DNA of 64,000 nt from contig JACGCN010000061.1 in the NCBI GenBank assembly GCA_014905825.1, forward strand, positions 124,001 through 188,000, written 5' to 3'. The notes beneath the pieces are model-generated. The model was given only the letters and a program-made list of their open reading frames with translations, had not been told where the DNA came from and searched no databases. Position numbers and translations under genes: made by a program. The first letter of the stretch is position 1. Each line of letters starts with the position of its first letter. Positions 43,951 to 55,430 of the stretch are shown here, piece by piece. This DNA comes from Lyophyllum atratum. Taxonomy: Eukaryota; Basidiomycota; Agaricomycetes; Agaricales; Lyophyllaceae.

Positions 43951-45115
43951 AGGGATGTGCAGTCCGTGTGACGGAAAATAAGTGGGGGCGCTGGACGGGC
44001 TGGGAGGTGTGGGTATCTGGCTACAACGTGCGCTGACATGAAGACTGGTTAAAGTTTGCCATAACGGTTCTCCCACGTGCTACTCAATGCAGCAGCGATT
44101 ACTAAAGGGAGTTGCAGAGTTTTTAGCAAACTCTTCCGGATTCTACCAATTTTGGTTCATCCCCCTTGAGACTTGGTAGATACAGGGGCTAGTATCTCCT
44201 CCAGTGGGTTGTCAACTTTATTTGACGAAAAACGAAGTGGAGGTGGTATCGGGGCAGTCCCGGTATGCACATCCTCGAAAGCAAGGAGTTGCACAACCCT
44301 GGTCACGAAATGTCACGTAGCCGCTGCAACGCCGAGATCTCAGATCAGAAGGACCGAAATGGCTGGTCACCGTGTGATCGCCCAGACCTTGCGTCGGAGT
44401 TCGAGGTAATGGTCTTGCAAAGGGCGTTTTGTCACGCTCTTCAGCAACTTGCACGTAGCCATCCCTCTACTTGTCCTATTGCCATGGGCTGTGGAATGGA
44501 AAAGCTTAATAGTATCCTCACCCTACCCCCCAATTTTTACGGGGTTCGGACAGTGTTGTGGACGGCTGTTCCAGAAAGGGTACCAATTTCTCTCCATCAC
44601 CCTCGAAAACACCTTTGGAGAACGACTAATGCTCCATAGTTTTTCGTAATGAGGGTATGTACGAGGTCGTAAGATGCCAAGGAATACATCCCGCGACTAA
44701 AACTGACCAGAATTCGACGTGAATCAGTCGAAAAATGCGACTTTGCAACTCTGACACACTTTGCATACCGTTGCCGGTGATAGTATGTATATGCAGCTGC
44801 ACAAGGGGCATACGAAGTCTCTACCTGGAATTCGCATTTCATAGTTCGGTACCTGGCCTCAGGAATACCCTCAAGCTCAGGCTAGGGCCCATGCATGTAC
44901 GAGACTATCCATCCCCAAACGCCAAAAGAGTATTCTATGTCATTATTAGGTATCGACGCAGCGTACGCCAGAGTATCAAGTTTCAATAACGAGAGAAAAA
45001 AAAACAGAGCAAACAGTGTGCGAGACACGTCCCAGGTACAACAGACAAGTACGTAGCGTGTCGGATATAGATAATGGTATCGTGTCACCTATCTATGCGT
45101 CTAGCATCGAAGCGT
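43951..45115. other. 1.2 kb without a supported gene
   Basis: Between the NLR-like gene start and the PDA1 stop. Short ORFs only. Holds the NLR promoter and the PDA1 3' UTR. Nothing else recognised. Confidence 0.5.
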
Positions 45116-46727
45116 CTAGTAGTGGTGGACCTGCACCACAAAAAACAAACACACAAAGGTCAGGTCAGGTCATGAACGGGTACAACGGAAGCCATAGGCC
45201 GAAAACGCACCTCCTCACGCTCCCGACCGCGCATGGTCGGCGGCTCCGTGCCCTTATAGTAGATATCCGTCCAGAGATCCTTCAGCTCCGGCTCGGGCGA
45301 AGCCTTAGCCTCCAGCACCGCAGCATCGACTTCGGCCTTGGCGTCCTTGTCAAGTTGCTGTACGAAGTGGGTGTTGCGTCATGAGCCAATTCTTCTGAAC
45401 GTAAGACAAGTACACACCTTGAGCTCGTGCTCGGAAGCGAGACCCCACTCCTCGATGTAGCGCTGGAGCCCACGGATGGGATCCTGGGTGCTACGCATCC
45501 GCTGGACCTCCTCACGCGTGCGGTAGGTGGTTCCAGGGTCGGACATGCTGCATCACCCGACAACATCAGTCTCGATGGAAAGAACAAACTACGAAAAGGG
45601 AATGACGACGTACGAGTGGCCGCCGTAGCGGTACGTGACGAACTCGAGGAGGAGCGGGCCCTTCTGCTGGTCGACGGCCCAGTTGCGGGCGTATTTGACG
45701 GCTTGGAGGGTGGCGATGATGTCCATGCCGTTGACTTGGAGGCCGGGGATGGTGTCGCCGCGGGTGAAGTACTCGGTGTTGGAGGAGCTGCGCTCCGCAG
45801 ACGTGCCCATTCCGTACTTGTTGTTCTCGCACACGAAGATCGTGGGGAGGTTCCACAGCTTGGCCTGTATCACAATCTCCAATTAACAAAAAACGAAGAA
45901 GGGAAGGGAAGGGAAGAAGAGGTCAACGCACCATGTTGAACGCCTCGAACACCTGGCCCTGGTTGCTCGCACCGTCTCCGTACAGCGCGAATGTCGCGTG
46001 CTTCTCATCCATGTACTTCTGTGCGAAGGCGACGCCGGCGCCTACGGGCACCTGGGCACCGACGATACCGTTACCACCGAAGAAGGTCGGGGTGAAGATG
46101 TGCATGGACCCGCCCTTTCCGTGGGACATACCGCTCTGGCGGCCGAGGAGCTCGCCAAGGACTCCGGAGACGGTACCCCCGCGGAGGACGGCGAAAGGGT
46201 GGCAGCGGTAGGCGGTGATGACCTTGTCGTTCTTGACGATACCGTGCTCCAGACCCACAGACACTGCTTCCTACAGGACAAAATCAGTTTCAGCAGTTGG
46301 ACACGTCGCAAAAACAAAACGACAAGTAGAAAAAAAACCCGTACCTGTCCGATAGCCAAATGGCAGAACCCGCGAATCAACTTCGCCTTGTACAGCGCAT
46401 CCGCCGCCATCTCCATACGACGCATCAGCTGCATCTGCTTGTACATCGTAAGGAGCTGGTCCTTCGTCACCTCGACCTCGAGGTCAGGGACATCACAGCG
46501 GTACGAGCGGAACGAGTCCTCATGGAGCTTCACCGTGAACGGCTGCGCGCCGCTGTCAGGCAGCGAACTCTGCAGCTGTGTCGTGTCCGCGGACGTCTGG
46601 ATGGCGCGCACGCCTCTGAGGGGCTGTCATACGGTTCCCCAAAAAATCAGCAAGAAAGACAGCGAAGGAGGCACGGAAGGACACGTACGAGTTTGCGGGA
46701 GAGGCGGAGACGAGCGAGAGAGGCCAT
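45116..46727 (-). CDS. PDA1: Pyruvate dehydrogenase E1 alpha subunit, mitochondrial, 7 exons
   Basis: Thiamine-diphosphate-dependent decarboxylation of pyruvate, first step of the mitochondrial pyruvate dehydrogenase complex, as an alpha2-beta2 enzyme with E1 beta. Exons 46727-46689, 46623-46345, 46270-45932, 45864-45614, 45547-45418, 45357-45211 and 45130-45116 give 399 aa, the normal length. The start is Arg/Ser/Leu-rich ([13 protein letters not shown]), a mitochondrial presequence. The catalytic core includes [21 protein letters not shown], the ThDP/Mg site [15 protein letters not shown]...CENN, and the phosphorylation loop [16 protein letters not shown], whose serines are the targets of PDH kinase in the family. 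The last exon codes only VHHY and the stop; it is supported by a good acceptor and by the family C-terminus after RGREREE. Same strand as the upstream GID5 gene. Confidence 0.96.
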
Positions 46728-47094
46728 TGTGCGTGGTTTTTGGGAGGGAGGGAGGGTGGGGAGGAGGGGAGGATGGTGGACTTGTTCAAGTCTTGACGTG
46801 TCGGGAGCAGACGCAACAAAATTGTTCGCTGGGGATTTTGTTTGTTCGTCCCGCCCTCGGCAAACATTCGATCATTCCGTACCCCGGCCCGCGCTTCCAC
46901 GTTGATAAACATAATACACTGGTCATCTACCCTGCCCAGATGATATATCACGCAAACTCGAGCCATAATTCCAAAGCAAGTTCGAAAACATGTAGTGTAC
47001 ATACACCAAACAGCCAAAAAAAAAGAAAATACAGAACCCCGAGTGAGGTTCGATTCCAAATCCCAAGAGCCTCGCCCCACCCCCCTCCGTCACC
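46728..47094. promoter_or_regulatory. PDA1 upstream region / GID5 3' flank
   Basis: 367-base spacer between two genes on the same strand. Purine-rich on the plus strand next to the PDA1 start. It must contain the GID5 terminator region and the PDA1 promoter; no individual element is recognisable. Confidence 0.4.
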
Positions 47095-50000
47095 TCACAA
47101 CTCAAGCCCAAGCCAATGCAGCGCAATCCTCGCCTGCTCCACCACCTCCCTATCCCCATCCCACCCCACCCCCCCAACCCCTCCCCTCCCCCCCAGCCCG
47201 CCCCCAACCCACTCACACACATGCCTCAACACCCCCTCAAACCCCGCCGCCCTCACCTTCCCCGGCCCCACCCTCGCGAGCTGCGCGACGCACGACACGA
47301 TGGGGCGGCGCGCTTCGGCTTTGCTTGCTCCGCCTAACGAGGAGGAGGAGGTGGTGGTGGTGGAGGGGTGGGAGGAGGAGGGGGAGGGGGAGGGGTGGAG
47401 GGTGGAGAGGGAGGGCGTGGAGGGGGTGGAGGGGGTGGGTGTGGGCGTGGCGCTGGGGGCGGTGGCGGTGGTTAGCGCTGTGAGGAGCGCTGGGAGAACC
47501 AGTGGGTGCGCCAATATCCGGTCCTGCTGAGCGTCCCCGCCGTTTGAGAGGTTCGCGACGACGTAGGCAGCCTGTTATATAACTATGAGTACGAGCCGTA
47601 GTAGAATGGGAAAAGAAAAACGAGCCTGAAGCACGACGTCCTCATTGGGAGCCCTCAACGCCCCCGCCAGCCTATCCAACAACACATCCCCACCCACACC
47701 CTCCATCACCAGCTCGATCCCCTCCTCATTCTCCGCTACATTCCTTACCACATTCAGCGCCTGCTCCCTCACGCCCATATCCGGATCCTCCATCAGCCTA
47801 CAACACATCACACATCAGCACGCATCCCGACACGATGAAAAGAGAAAAAAGGAGTAGATGAAGAAGAACAGAAAACCAACCTAACAACCCGCCCCCACCC
47901 CAACTCCCCCATAACCCCCCTCTTCGTCCCCACCTCACTCCTGCACAAGAGATTCTTAACCGCCCACAGCGCGCTCGTCCGCAGCGCTGGCTCCTCGTAC
48001 CCCACAATCTCCACCAGCCTTGGCATCAGCCCATCGTCGAGGAGGACCTATCCATGCGTGGGTTTGTATCAGCATCTCCCAATAAGAAGAAAGAGAAAGG
48101 AAAGAGGAGGGGGAAGGGGAGGGAGGAACTAACCTGCCTCAACGGCGAAAACTCATTCACCATATTACACACAGCCGCCAACGCCGCCCCCAACACCCTC
48201 CTATCCTCTTTCCCTCCCTTTCCCCCTTCCTTCCCCCCTTCCTTCCCTCCTCCCTCCCCCTTCCCCCCCTCTTCTCCTTTCTTCCCCTCCCCACCACCCG
48301 CACCCCCCCGCTTAACACAAACCCTCCAAACCCCAACCCCAAGCCCACTATCCACAATATTCGTCCTAAGCACCGCCACCGCCCGACTCATCGCCCTCAC
48401 ACACTGACAGCTCGCATACCTCACCCCCGGTGCCGGATGCGCCAGCCCCGCCAGTAGGACCGGGAGTAACGGTGGTCCACCCCCTCCTCCCCCATTCCCT
48501 CCTCCGCCGTTGGTCCCGAGGTAGTATTGGTGGTATGCCTGGTGTTGCGGGTGGGGGTGTGGGGAGGAGGAGTGGGAGTGGGATTGGGCGGAGAGTGTGA
48601 GGCTGGTGGTGGTGGCTGAGGAGTTGGGGAGGGGAAGGAGGGGGGGCGGGGGTGGTGGGGGTGGGAAGTCGGTGGAGGGGGGCGAAGGAGAAGAGGAGTA
48701 GTAGCCTGTGGAAGGCTCCGTCAGCGCCCTTCGTACGTCGTTGTCGAATAGGGATATCGCCGCGATGGTCGTTAGCGCCGCCTGCAGTCCAAATCAGCTT
48801 CCGATTATGATTAGGTGGGAGGAAAGGAACGAACCTCGCGCAGCGCAGCAACACCCTCCGGCTCACTCCACTCCTCCTCCTCCTCTCCCTGCCCCTGCCC
48901 GTACCCCCTCTCCGGCTGGGGCGCATACACAGGCGCTCTAACACCCCTCAACCCCCCCACCTCCGCCTCCTCCCCCCCAAACATCGCCATCGACCCTCTC
49001 CCTCCTGTCCCTGCTCCTCCTGTCCCTGCTCCTCCTGTCCCTGTCCCCGTCCCTGCTCCCACTCCCGTTCCTGTTCCCACTGCTGATGCGCCTGGAACAG
49101 AGGAACCGGCCGAAGCGCTGAGAGCGACGAACCCCGCCAGATCAACAGGTGGGAGGACGGGGAGGGGAAGGGAGGAGACGAGCCCGACGAGCTTGGCCAG
49201 ACACCCCCTGTCGAAGGCGGCTTGGCATAGGTGGGTGTCGTCTGTTACGAGGTGGTCTACAATCCCCGTTAGTTTTATCTTATGAGGAGAGAACAGGGGA
49301 GAGGAGGGGGGGACGTACATAGAACGAAACACGCGCGCGTGCGTTGTGCATTTGTTACTCCCCCTGCCCCTCCTCCTCCCCCTCGCCCCGCATCGAGGGG
49401 GGGAGCAATCATCCGGTTCACGATGTTCATCACCATCCTCGCCGCCCCTCCCTGTGCCCCCCCTTCCTCCCCTGCTCCCCCTCCCCCTCCCCCTGCCCCA
49501 CGAGGGAGCGCGCGGAGGAGGTGCGCGAGGCAAAGGCAGGCGGCGAGCTGGACGTCGGGGGTGCGGGATTGGGTTAGGGTGAGGAGGGAGTTTAAGGGGG
49601 TGGGGGTATCTGTTGTTGGAATTAGATGGGTTATGGTTGTTTTATTGGGAGAGACGTACGGTCATGGGTGGCGGGGTTGGGTTTGGAGAGGGCGCTTGCT
49701 AGGTCTGGGTTTTCTTTTGTGAGAGAGGCGAGGGCCGTTAGTGCCGCTTCTTGTAGCTACACCGTATATATGACAATGAGTAAAAGCCAAGGACCAAGAC
49801 AGAGAGAGGGAAAGGGAACAGACCTTAACGTCGCGACTCCCTACCAACCCAAGTAGCGCCCTCGCGACCCACCCCCCCATCCTCCCAGGCCCCACTCCAG
49901 AAAGTATAGTCGAACTAGCCTTCTCCCACCCGCGACGCGTCTTATGGGTGTCCTTGGCCTTGGCGCTGGCGCGGTCCGCGGGAGGCAGCCATTCTGCGAC

Positions 50001-50761
50001 GGCGGTGCGGTGCGGGCGGGCGCGTATGGCGGAGGTGAGGAGCTGGGCTATCGAGGTGGATATCTGGGTAGACGACGAGGACGGGGAGGGGGTGGGGGAG
50101 GGGGAGAGGAGGGGGAGGAGGGTGTCGAGCGTGTCGAGCTGTGGGTGGGGTTAGGGTTAGATGAGTCTGTGAATAGGGATGAGGGAGAGGAGAGGGGTAC
50201 CTGGAATAGAAACTCGAGTGCGTCTTTAGCGTCGTCCTTTGCAATACTGGATTCGGGACCGAGACCCCACTGGGAGGGCCCGACGACGTCTGCGATGGAG
50301 ACAGTGAGCGCGCGGAGGGCACGGGCAAAGGCCGAGCGGAGGGCCGGGGGGTCGTCAGGCGTGAAGTGGGCGATGGCGTAGAGGAAGGCGCGGGGTGCGT
50401 TTGCGCGGAGGAGGGAGAGGAGGGCCTCGTCGGAGCCTGTGTGTGGTTTGGTTAGATGGGTACTAGTACTAGGGGGAGGAGGGAAGGTACCATAGGAGAG
50501 AGAGGCGATGACGTGGGCAGCTTCAATGCGGATATCGTTGGGCGAGGCGCGTGGATCGTGCGGGGTCGGTGTTTTAGGGTAGTTCAGGCAGTCAATCAGG
50601 CTTTCGCTAGGTTGAGCACACGTACATGAGCTTAGGGCGGAGACGACTCACTTGCCGATGAAGAAGACATCGCGTGCGAGCTGGAGCTTGGCGGAGGGGT
50701 TGCCGATGACGGTGTTCTTGACTTTGCGGAGGTTGGCGAGGTTCACAGAGGTCAGCGTCAT
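47095..50761 (-). CDS. GID5: Armadillo-repeat protein GID5/ARMC8 (VID28), 11 exons
   Basis: Scaffold subunit of the GID/CTLH E3 ubiquitin ligase, which in yeast degrades gluconeogenic enzymes; Gid5 docks the substrate receptor. Exons 50761-50652, 50606-50491, 50436-50201, 50138-49824, 49756-49660, 49609-49319, 49256-48835, 48781-48134, 48047-47881, 47797-47626 and 47571-47095 give 1016 aa. Armadillo helices throughout, for example LQEAALTALASLTKENPDL, VTNAQRTRACFVLYHLVTDD, LCQAAFDRGCLAKLVGL, VRYASCQCVRAMSRAV, LRTSALWAVKNLLC, VREQALNVVRNVAENEEGIE and AAYVVANLSNGGDAQQ. Low-complexity inserts (Gly/Thr repeats near 49000, Gly/Lys/Glu near 48250, Ser/Thr/Pro near 47400) make it longer than usual. 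The intron after exon 10 either has a GC donor or uses a GT nine bases upstream; both keep phase. Divergent from IML2. Confidence 0.9.
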
Positions 50762-50971
50762 GGCCAGCGACCAACTATGAAATTACGCTGATCGAGGCTG
50801 AAACGCCGAGAGCGTGGGAACTGATGACGGGCCCTGGAGGAGTCGTCACTCACACCGCCCGCCAGCCGATCCGACGCGATCAAGTTCAGCCCCTGCTCTA
50901 TAGAGGTCTAGATTCATTTTCGTTTCGTTTCATTCCCATTTCTTTTGCATCCTTTCCCCACTACTATCATT
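50762..50971. promoter_or_regulatory. Divergent promoter region GID5/IML2
   Basis: 210 bases separate the two start codons, so promoters and leaders overlap. The IML2 side is T/C-rich before the ATG, as typical of basidiomycete leaders. No specific factor site is identified. Confidence 0.55.
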
Positions 50972-53759
50972 ATGACGAACCCGAACGACAACGGAGACAG
51001 CGCAGAACTGCTCGTCTCTGCCACGCGCGGCTTCGACTACCTGTTCTGCAACGACCTCGTCAGAGCCAAGACGCACTTCTCCGGCAAAGAGGACCCATTC
51101 CACCTCTTGGGCCAAGGCGTATGCGCATTCATGGAGGCCGCCCTAGGCATGGAGGTCCGTCTCTCCTCCCTTTCCCTCTCTGTCCCACTCACGCCTTACC
51201 ACCACCATAGTCTGGCCTAATGGCGGAAGCAACCCGCTGCCTGACACTCTCCGAGGCCGGCGCCCGCCGCGAGACCAAAGCGCCCAAGGGCCGTGCGAAC
51301 CAACGATTCCCGCCCGGGCTCGAATGGGAGATCCTCAACGCGGACGCTGTCGTTCTCCTGGGCCTCACCAACGCCCTCAGCGAATCCTACATGGGCTACC
51401 TCCAGTGCATGTACTCCCTCAACAGCGCCCATACCAAATTCTCAAAGTACGTCCCTATCTTTATCTCTCCTCCTATTCCACTAACCACCCACCTTCCTCC
51501 CTAAAACAGACTGTTCAAAACTGTGTTCCCCAACGGCCTAGACGCATACACGACCCCCTCCACGACCCCCGCGCCCTCCCGCAAATCATCCAACCCCTCC
51601 CTCCATTCCGCTCCCTCATCCACACCCGCGCCCTCGCGATCCCTCTTCGCCCGCCTCACAGGCTCCGCGTCCTCCTCCTCCACGACACTGTCCGTACCCA
51701 ACCCAGCCAGTTCAAGTACAAGCTTACCCGCAGGCGAAGATCACCCACCAGACGGTCCCGTAGAGGAACTCATCGTAGCAGGCACAGCGTTCGGGTTCGG
51801 TCTCTTCAACCTCGTCTTTTCCCTCCTCCCCAAAAAAGTCCAGTAAGCCCAACCCTTTTTCACCTCCTGCCCCCAACCTTACCCACCCACAGGGGCATCG
51901 TCGGCTTCCTCGGGTTCAAACACGACCGAAAACTCGCCCTCCGCGCTCTCGCCGTCTCCGCCTCCAAAAAGGACGTCCACAGCGTCTTTGCGGGTCTTGT
52001 CTTGATGACGTACTATGGCGTCGTACTCCTGCTGGCAGGGTATCAGGCCGACGAGGCGCATATCATCAAGCAATACAAAGCCATCGTCGACAGGTACGTA
52101 TCTCTTCCCTTCTCCTCCACCCATTTCCTCGAGCTCGAGAACTAACGAGCACACAACGCTTGTAGCATCGAATCGCGGTACCCAGAAGGCGCGCTTTGGA
52201 TCCTCAACCGCGTGCGTCCCCATCACCCTTCCAAATCCACATTCCTTGTACTCATATATAACGCTACCCCCGACAGGCTAAGATTCTGCGCATGTCCTAC
52301 GACCCCGAAGGCGCCATACGCGTCCTGCGCGATGGGCTCCGTCCTGAACGGCCGCACTCCTTTGCGCAGGCTGATACACTCGTGAGTATCCCCTCCTACC
52401 CCCTCCTCTCTTTTGTGTTTCGTTATGGGGGTTCTGATGGGCGTGTTTTTGTAGCTGGTATTCGAGCTGGCGTGGACGTTGTTGGGGCAGAGGAGGTATC
52501 AGGAGGCGGCGGATATGTTTATCAAGGTTACGGAGCTTAATTCCTGGTGCGTTCCCTTTCCCCGTGTCTGTTATACTACTCACGCGCGGGTGCAGGAGCC
52601 ACGGCACGTACTACTTCCTCGCGGCGGGGTGCTACATCTCCCTCGGCAACACCTCCAAAGCCCAGGCCCTGCTCGACGTCGTCCCCAACTTGATCGATAA
52701 GAAGAAGATCAGCGGGAAGGATCTGCCCACCGAGGTCCTGATCAAGAAGAAACGTGCGTCCTCTCTTTTCGTATGGGTACAGAGGACTGACGTGTGGAGA
52801 CAGTGGAGTTTTACAAGGAGAAGCAGAGGAGGAGAGGAGGGGATGAGGGGCGGTATGCGGAGGCGATTAAGATTAGTCTTGCCGAGGAGCTCGGTGTTTG
52901 TGCGTCCTTTCCCTTCTCCCCTCCCTCCCCCCCTCCTTTCCCTTTCCCCAAACCAAACTAACGCACGAAAACAGTCTGGAACACACACGCCCGGATCGAG
53001 CGCCGCCTCGCCCTATCACACATCCGCGAATGGTCCGCCCTCACCCCGCCCCTTCCTCCTTCCACCGCGCTCCCCCCCATCACCGCCACCGCACCACTCA
53101 CCCCAACACCCACCACGACCCCGCGCGCGAGAACGCCGAGAGCGGTGTTTGGATTTTCGCATGCGCTGCAGCCCATGCCGCCCTCCGCGAACCTCCACGC
53201 GCCGCGGAAATCTGCGTCCCTCGATTCCACGCGGTCCCGCCGGTCCAAGGATCAGGAAGGGGGAGAGGGAGAGGAAGCCCCCTTGGACCTAGACACACCA
53301 GACGAGCTCGCAGTGCGACACCTCCTCGTCGGGATCTGCGAGCGCACAGCGGGCGCGTACACGGCGTCAAGAGTCTCCCTCAAGGCTGCGTGTGCGCTGC
53401 ACCCCAAGGTGCGGGTGAGCACGTGGGTGGGTGGGGTAGCTATGTTCGAACTTGCCGTGCTCGATCTTAAGGAAGTAGAGGCTAAGGAGGAGGAGGCGCG
53501 GTTTGGGGCGGGTGGGTTTGGGGCTGTTGGAGGATTCACTGGAGGGGCAGGAGGTGGAGCAGGAGGAGGAGGAGGAGGTGTACACGAAGCGGTGAAGCGC
53601 CTGACGGAGTGGGATCGGGCGACGAAGGCGGCGGGGAAGAAATTGGATGCGGCGATGGCGCTTGCGGGGAGTAGTGTGGATTTGAGCAGTCGGTTGGATA
53701 GTCGGGTGAGTATGTTGAGGGATGAGATTGAGGGGAAGAGGGAGGCGTTGGGGATTTGA
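50972..53759 (+). CDS. IML2: IML2/TTC39 family protein, 10 exons
   Basis: Tetratricopeptide-rich protein of the Iml2/TTC39 family; in yeast Iml2 is linked to clearance of protein inclusion bodies and to mitochondrial/lipid-droplet membranes. Exons 50972-51154, 51211-51446, 51510-51842, 51893-52093, 52166-52211, 52277-52381, 52455-52546, 52596-52753, 52804-52899 and 52975-53759 all join in phase to 744 aa. Conserved blocks: [49 protein letters not shown] (a hydrophobic helix), [67 protein letters not shown] and the C-terminal [12 protein letters not shown] Ser/Pro linker lies at about 160-210, a Pro/Thr-rich one at about 510-560 and a Gly-rich run near 665. No odd codons or breaks. Confidence 0.92.
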
Positions 53760-54048
53760 GGGCAAGGGGATACATAGAGGGGGGACATAGAGAGGAGGTG
53801 GGGCGCATGGGTGGGTAGAGGGACTTGATAGATTTAGACTTAGATTCCACCCCTGAAGCTCGAGAATGTGTAATTTAATTATTAATATTGAGATCAGCAC
53901 CGTCGAAATAGCTTCTACAGTCTACAGAGGGGCTTCACACGAAAGCATATCGAGGGCCAGTATCCTTAGCCTCTGTCAATGGGTATCTCGTGGACGGGCG
54001 CTGGCGCACGTGAGGAAGGGCTTTGAGTTTGGATATCCAAATTGAGGG
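53760..54048. other. IML2 3' flank
   Basis: AT-rich 3' UTR sequence with TTAATTATTAATATTG near 53875. No gene. Confidence 0.5.
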
Positions 54049-54400
54049 GTGACTCCGAGTCGGACGATGACAATCGACTGCGCCGAAGCACGTTCTGAAT
54101 TTCGTATTCTTGCGCAGGCTGTGGCGGCGCCTGGGGAAGTTGCAGTTCGGTGTGATGATATAGAAGCTGCGACAAGTCCGCTTCGAGCAGGCGTTTTCAT
54201 GGGGATCAAGTCAAGTAAAATTATTATGTTAATGAATGCGTATACATCCCATGATCTCCACTATATGTTTAATATTTGACACTTTCGAGGGCTGGATTTC
54301 GTTCTGTAGGGATCTGCTTGCTGATTTATAGATATGTACTGGACAGTGATGATATTGATATCAGCATTTTGCCCTATCATCCACTTCGGAAAACCACCAA
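54049..54400 (+). pseudogene. Decayed copy of the NLR-like gene 3' end
   Basis: Matches the last about 75 codons and the 3' flank of the NB-ARC/TPR gene at 41.3-41.6 kb. Corresponding pieces are AQAVAAPGEVAVRCDDIEAA here against AQALAALGEVAVRWDDMDAA there, then the MGVKYE...DPYYMFSDTF region with an in-frame stop here, then GWxSFCRDLLAD and a non-coding tail containing GATATCAGCATTTTGCCC in both. Short insertions and stops show it is non-functional. tRNA-Phe copy 3 follows at the same distance and relative orientation as copy 2 does in the intact locus. The rest of the NLR gene (about 2.2 kb) is absent. Confidence 0.88.
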
Positions 54401-54428
54401 AACAAAATCCTGAGTAGTGAGCTGCAGA

Positions 54429-54523
54429 TGGGGGCACCGCGGATTGAACGCGGGACCTTCAGAAGAACTGGTTACCAAGAGGTGAACTTCAGTCTGCTGC
54501 TCTCCCAACTGAGCTATGCCCCC
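54429..54523 (-). tRNA. tRNA-Phe (GAA) with 22-base intron, copy 3
   Basis: Body identical to copy 2 in the D and T arms (AGTT, TTCAATC); anticodon GAA. The intron is 22 bases and unlike the introns of the other two copies. T runs (TTTTG, TTTT) lie downstream on the minus strand. Upstream flank resembles that of copy 2 (shared GTTACCCGTTTGTCAATG), and about 85 bases upstream it shares a GGAAACATGTTCTATA word with copy 1. Confidence 0.93.
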
Positions 54524-55430
54524 GATACGGATGAGCAGTGAGGGAGCTTCCAGGTCTACATTGACAAACGGGTAACTACTGGGTTTAGCCTGGGCCATTT
54601 TACCAACATTTTACATGGAAACATGTTCTATACGTCGGCTGCCCAAAGCCATGAGTCTTATCTGCCCGCGCGAGAATCAGATGTAAAACGCCCGAGCGGC
54701 TTCCGACCGATGTCGCATCGACGCCCGCACAAGGGCAGGCCGCATGCATGATGCTGTGGATTATCAGATGATGGAGAAAGAGGGTGCTTTTTCTCAGGTC
54801 ATGCACATTCGTTGACTTGAAGGCGTCACAGTCAAGTTCGATTAATCGAATCGCAGTTTAATTAGGACAATATCGACTTTACGGTGTAACAGTATTCGCG
54901 GAAGGCCAGGCTCGAGACTATGGCCCCCATAGGAGGTGAGTAGGAGGAGTCTCTGGATGCGTTATCGCAGTAGGTATCCACCCACACAGATGCAGGATCC
55001 TATACCCCGGTTAGGCAGAAGGCTTACAAAAATAGAGTGGAGCACTCTGATATATTTCGGCCCCTGTCCCCTCCTTTATACGATCTGCGATGAGAAGGAT
55101 CTCGGATACGTCGACATGCCGGTGTCCTAGGGCGTCTGAAGACTGAGTCAAGATCGATGTCGAAATTGGCACAATCATTGATCAGGAAGTTGGACGAAAA
55201 CCTCATTCCATATATCAATCGATTAATCATTACCAAAGCCAGTGAAAGACATGCTCGGTCGGTCTCTACGACCCAACTGCGCAAAATGCGGAATAACGGT
55301 GAAAGATAAATCACTTATATTGTACCGCATTTTAACGATGGCTCTCGAACTATCCGCTTCCAAGATACGAAGCCTGTGGAACGTTCACTGAGCTTGGATG
55401 AAATCGCGCTATGCAAGACGACGTACCTTT
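54524..55430. other. 0.9 kb without a supported gene
   Basis: Between tRNA-Phe copy 3 and the ABC transporter remnant. The first about 100 bases belong to the duplicated tRNA flank. The remainder is AT-rich with no coding signal. Confidence 0.5.

Noticed and set aside
45998..47530. 510-codon plus-strand ORF
   Set aside because: Antisense of PDA1 and GID5, both strongly supported on the minus strand.
48366..48944. 192-codon minus ORF in another frame of GID5
   Set aside because: Pro/Leu/Arg-rich shadow; the armadillo motifs are in the other frame and splice in phase.
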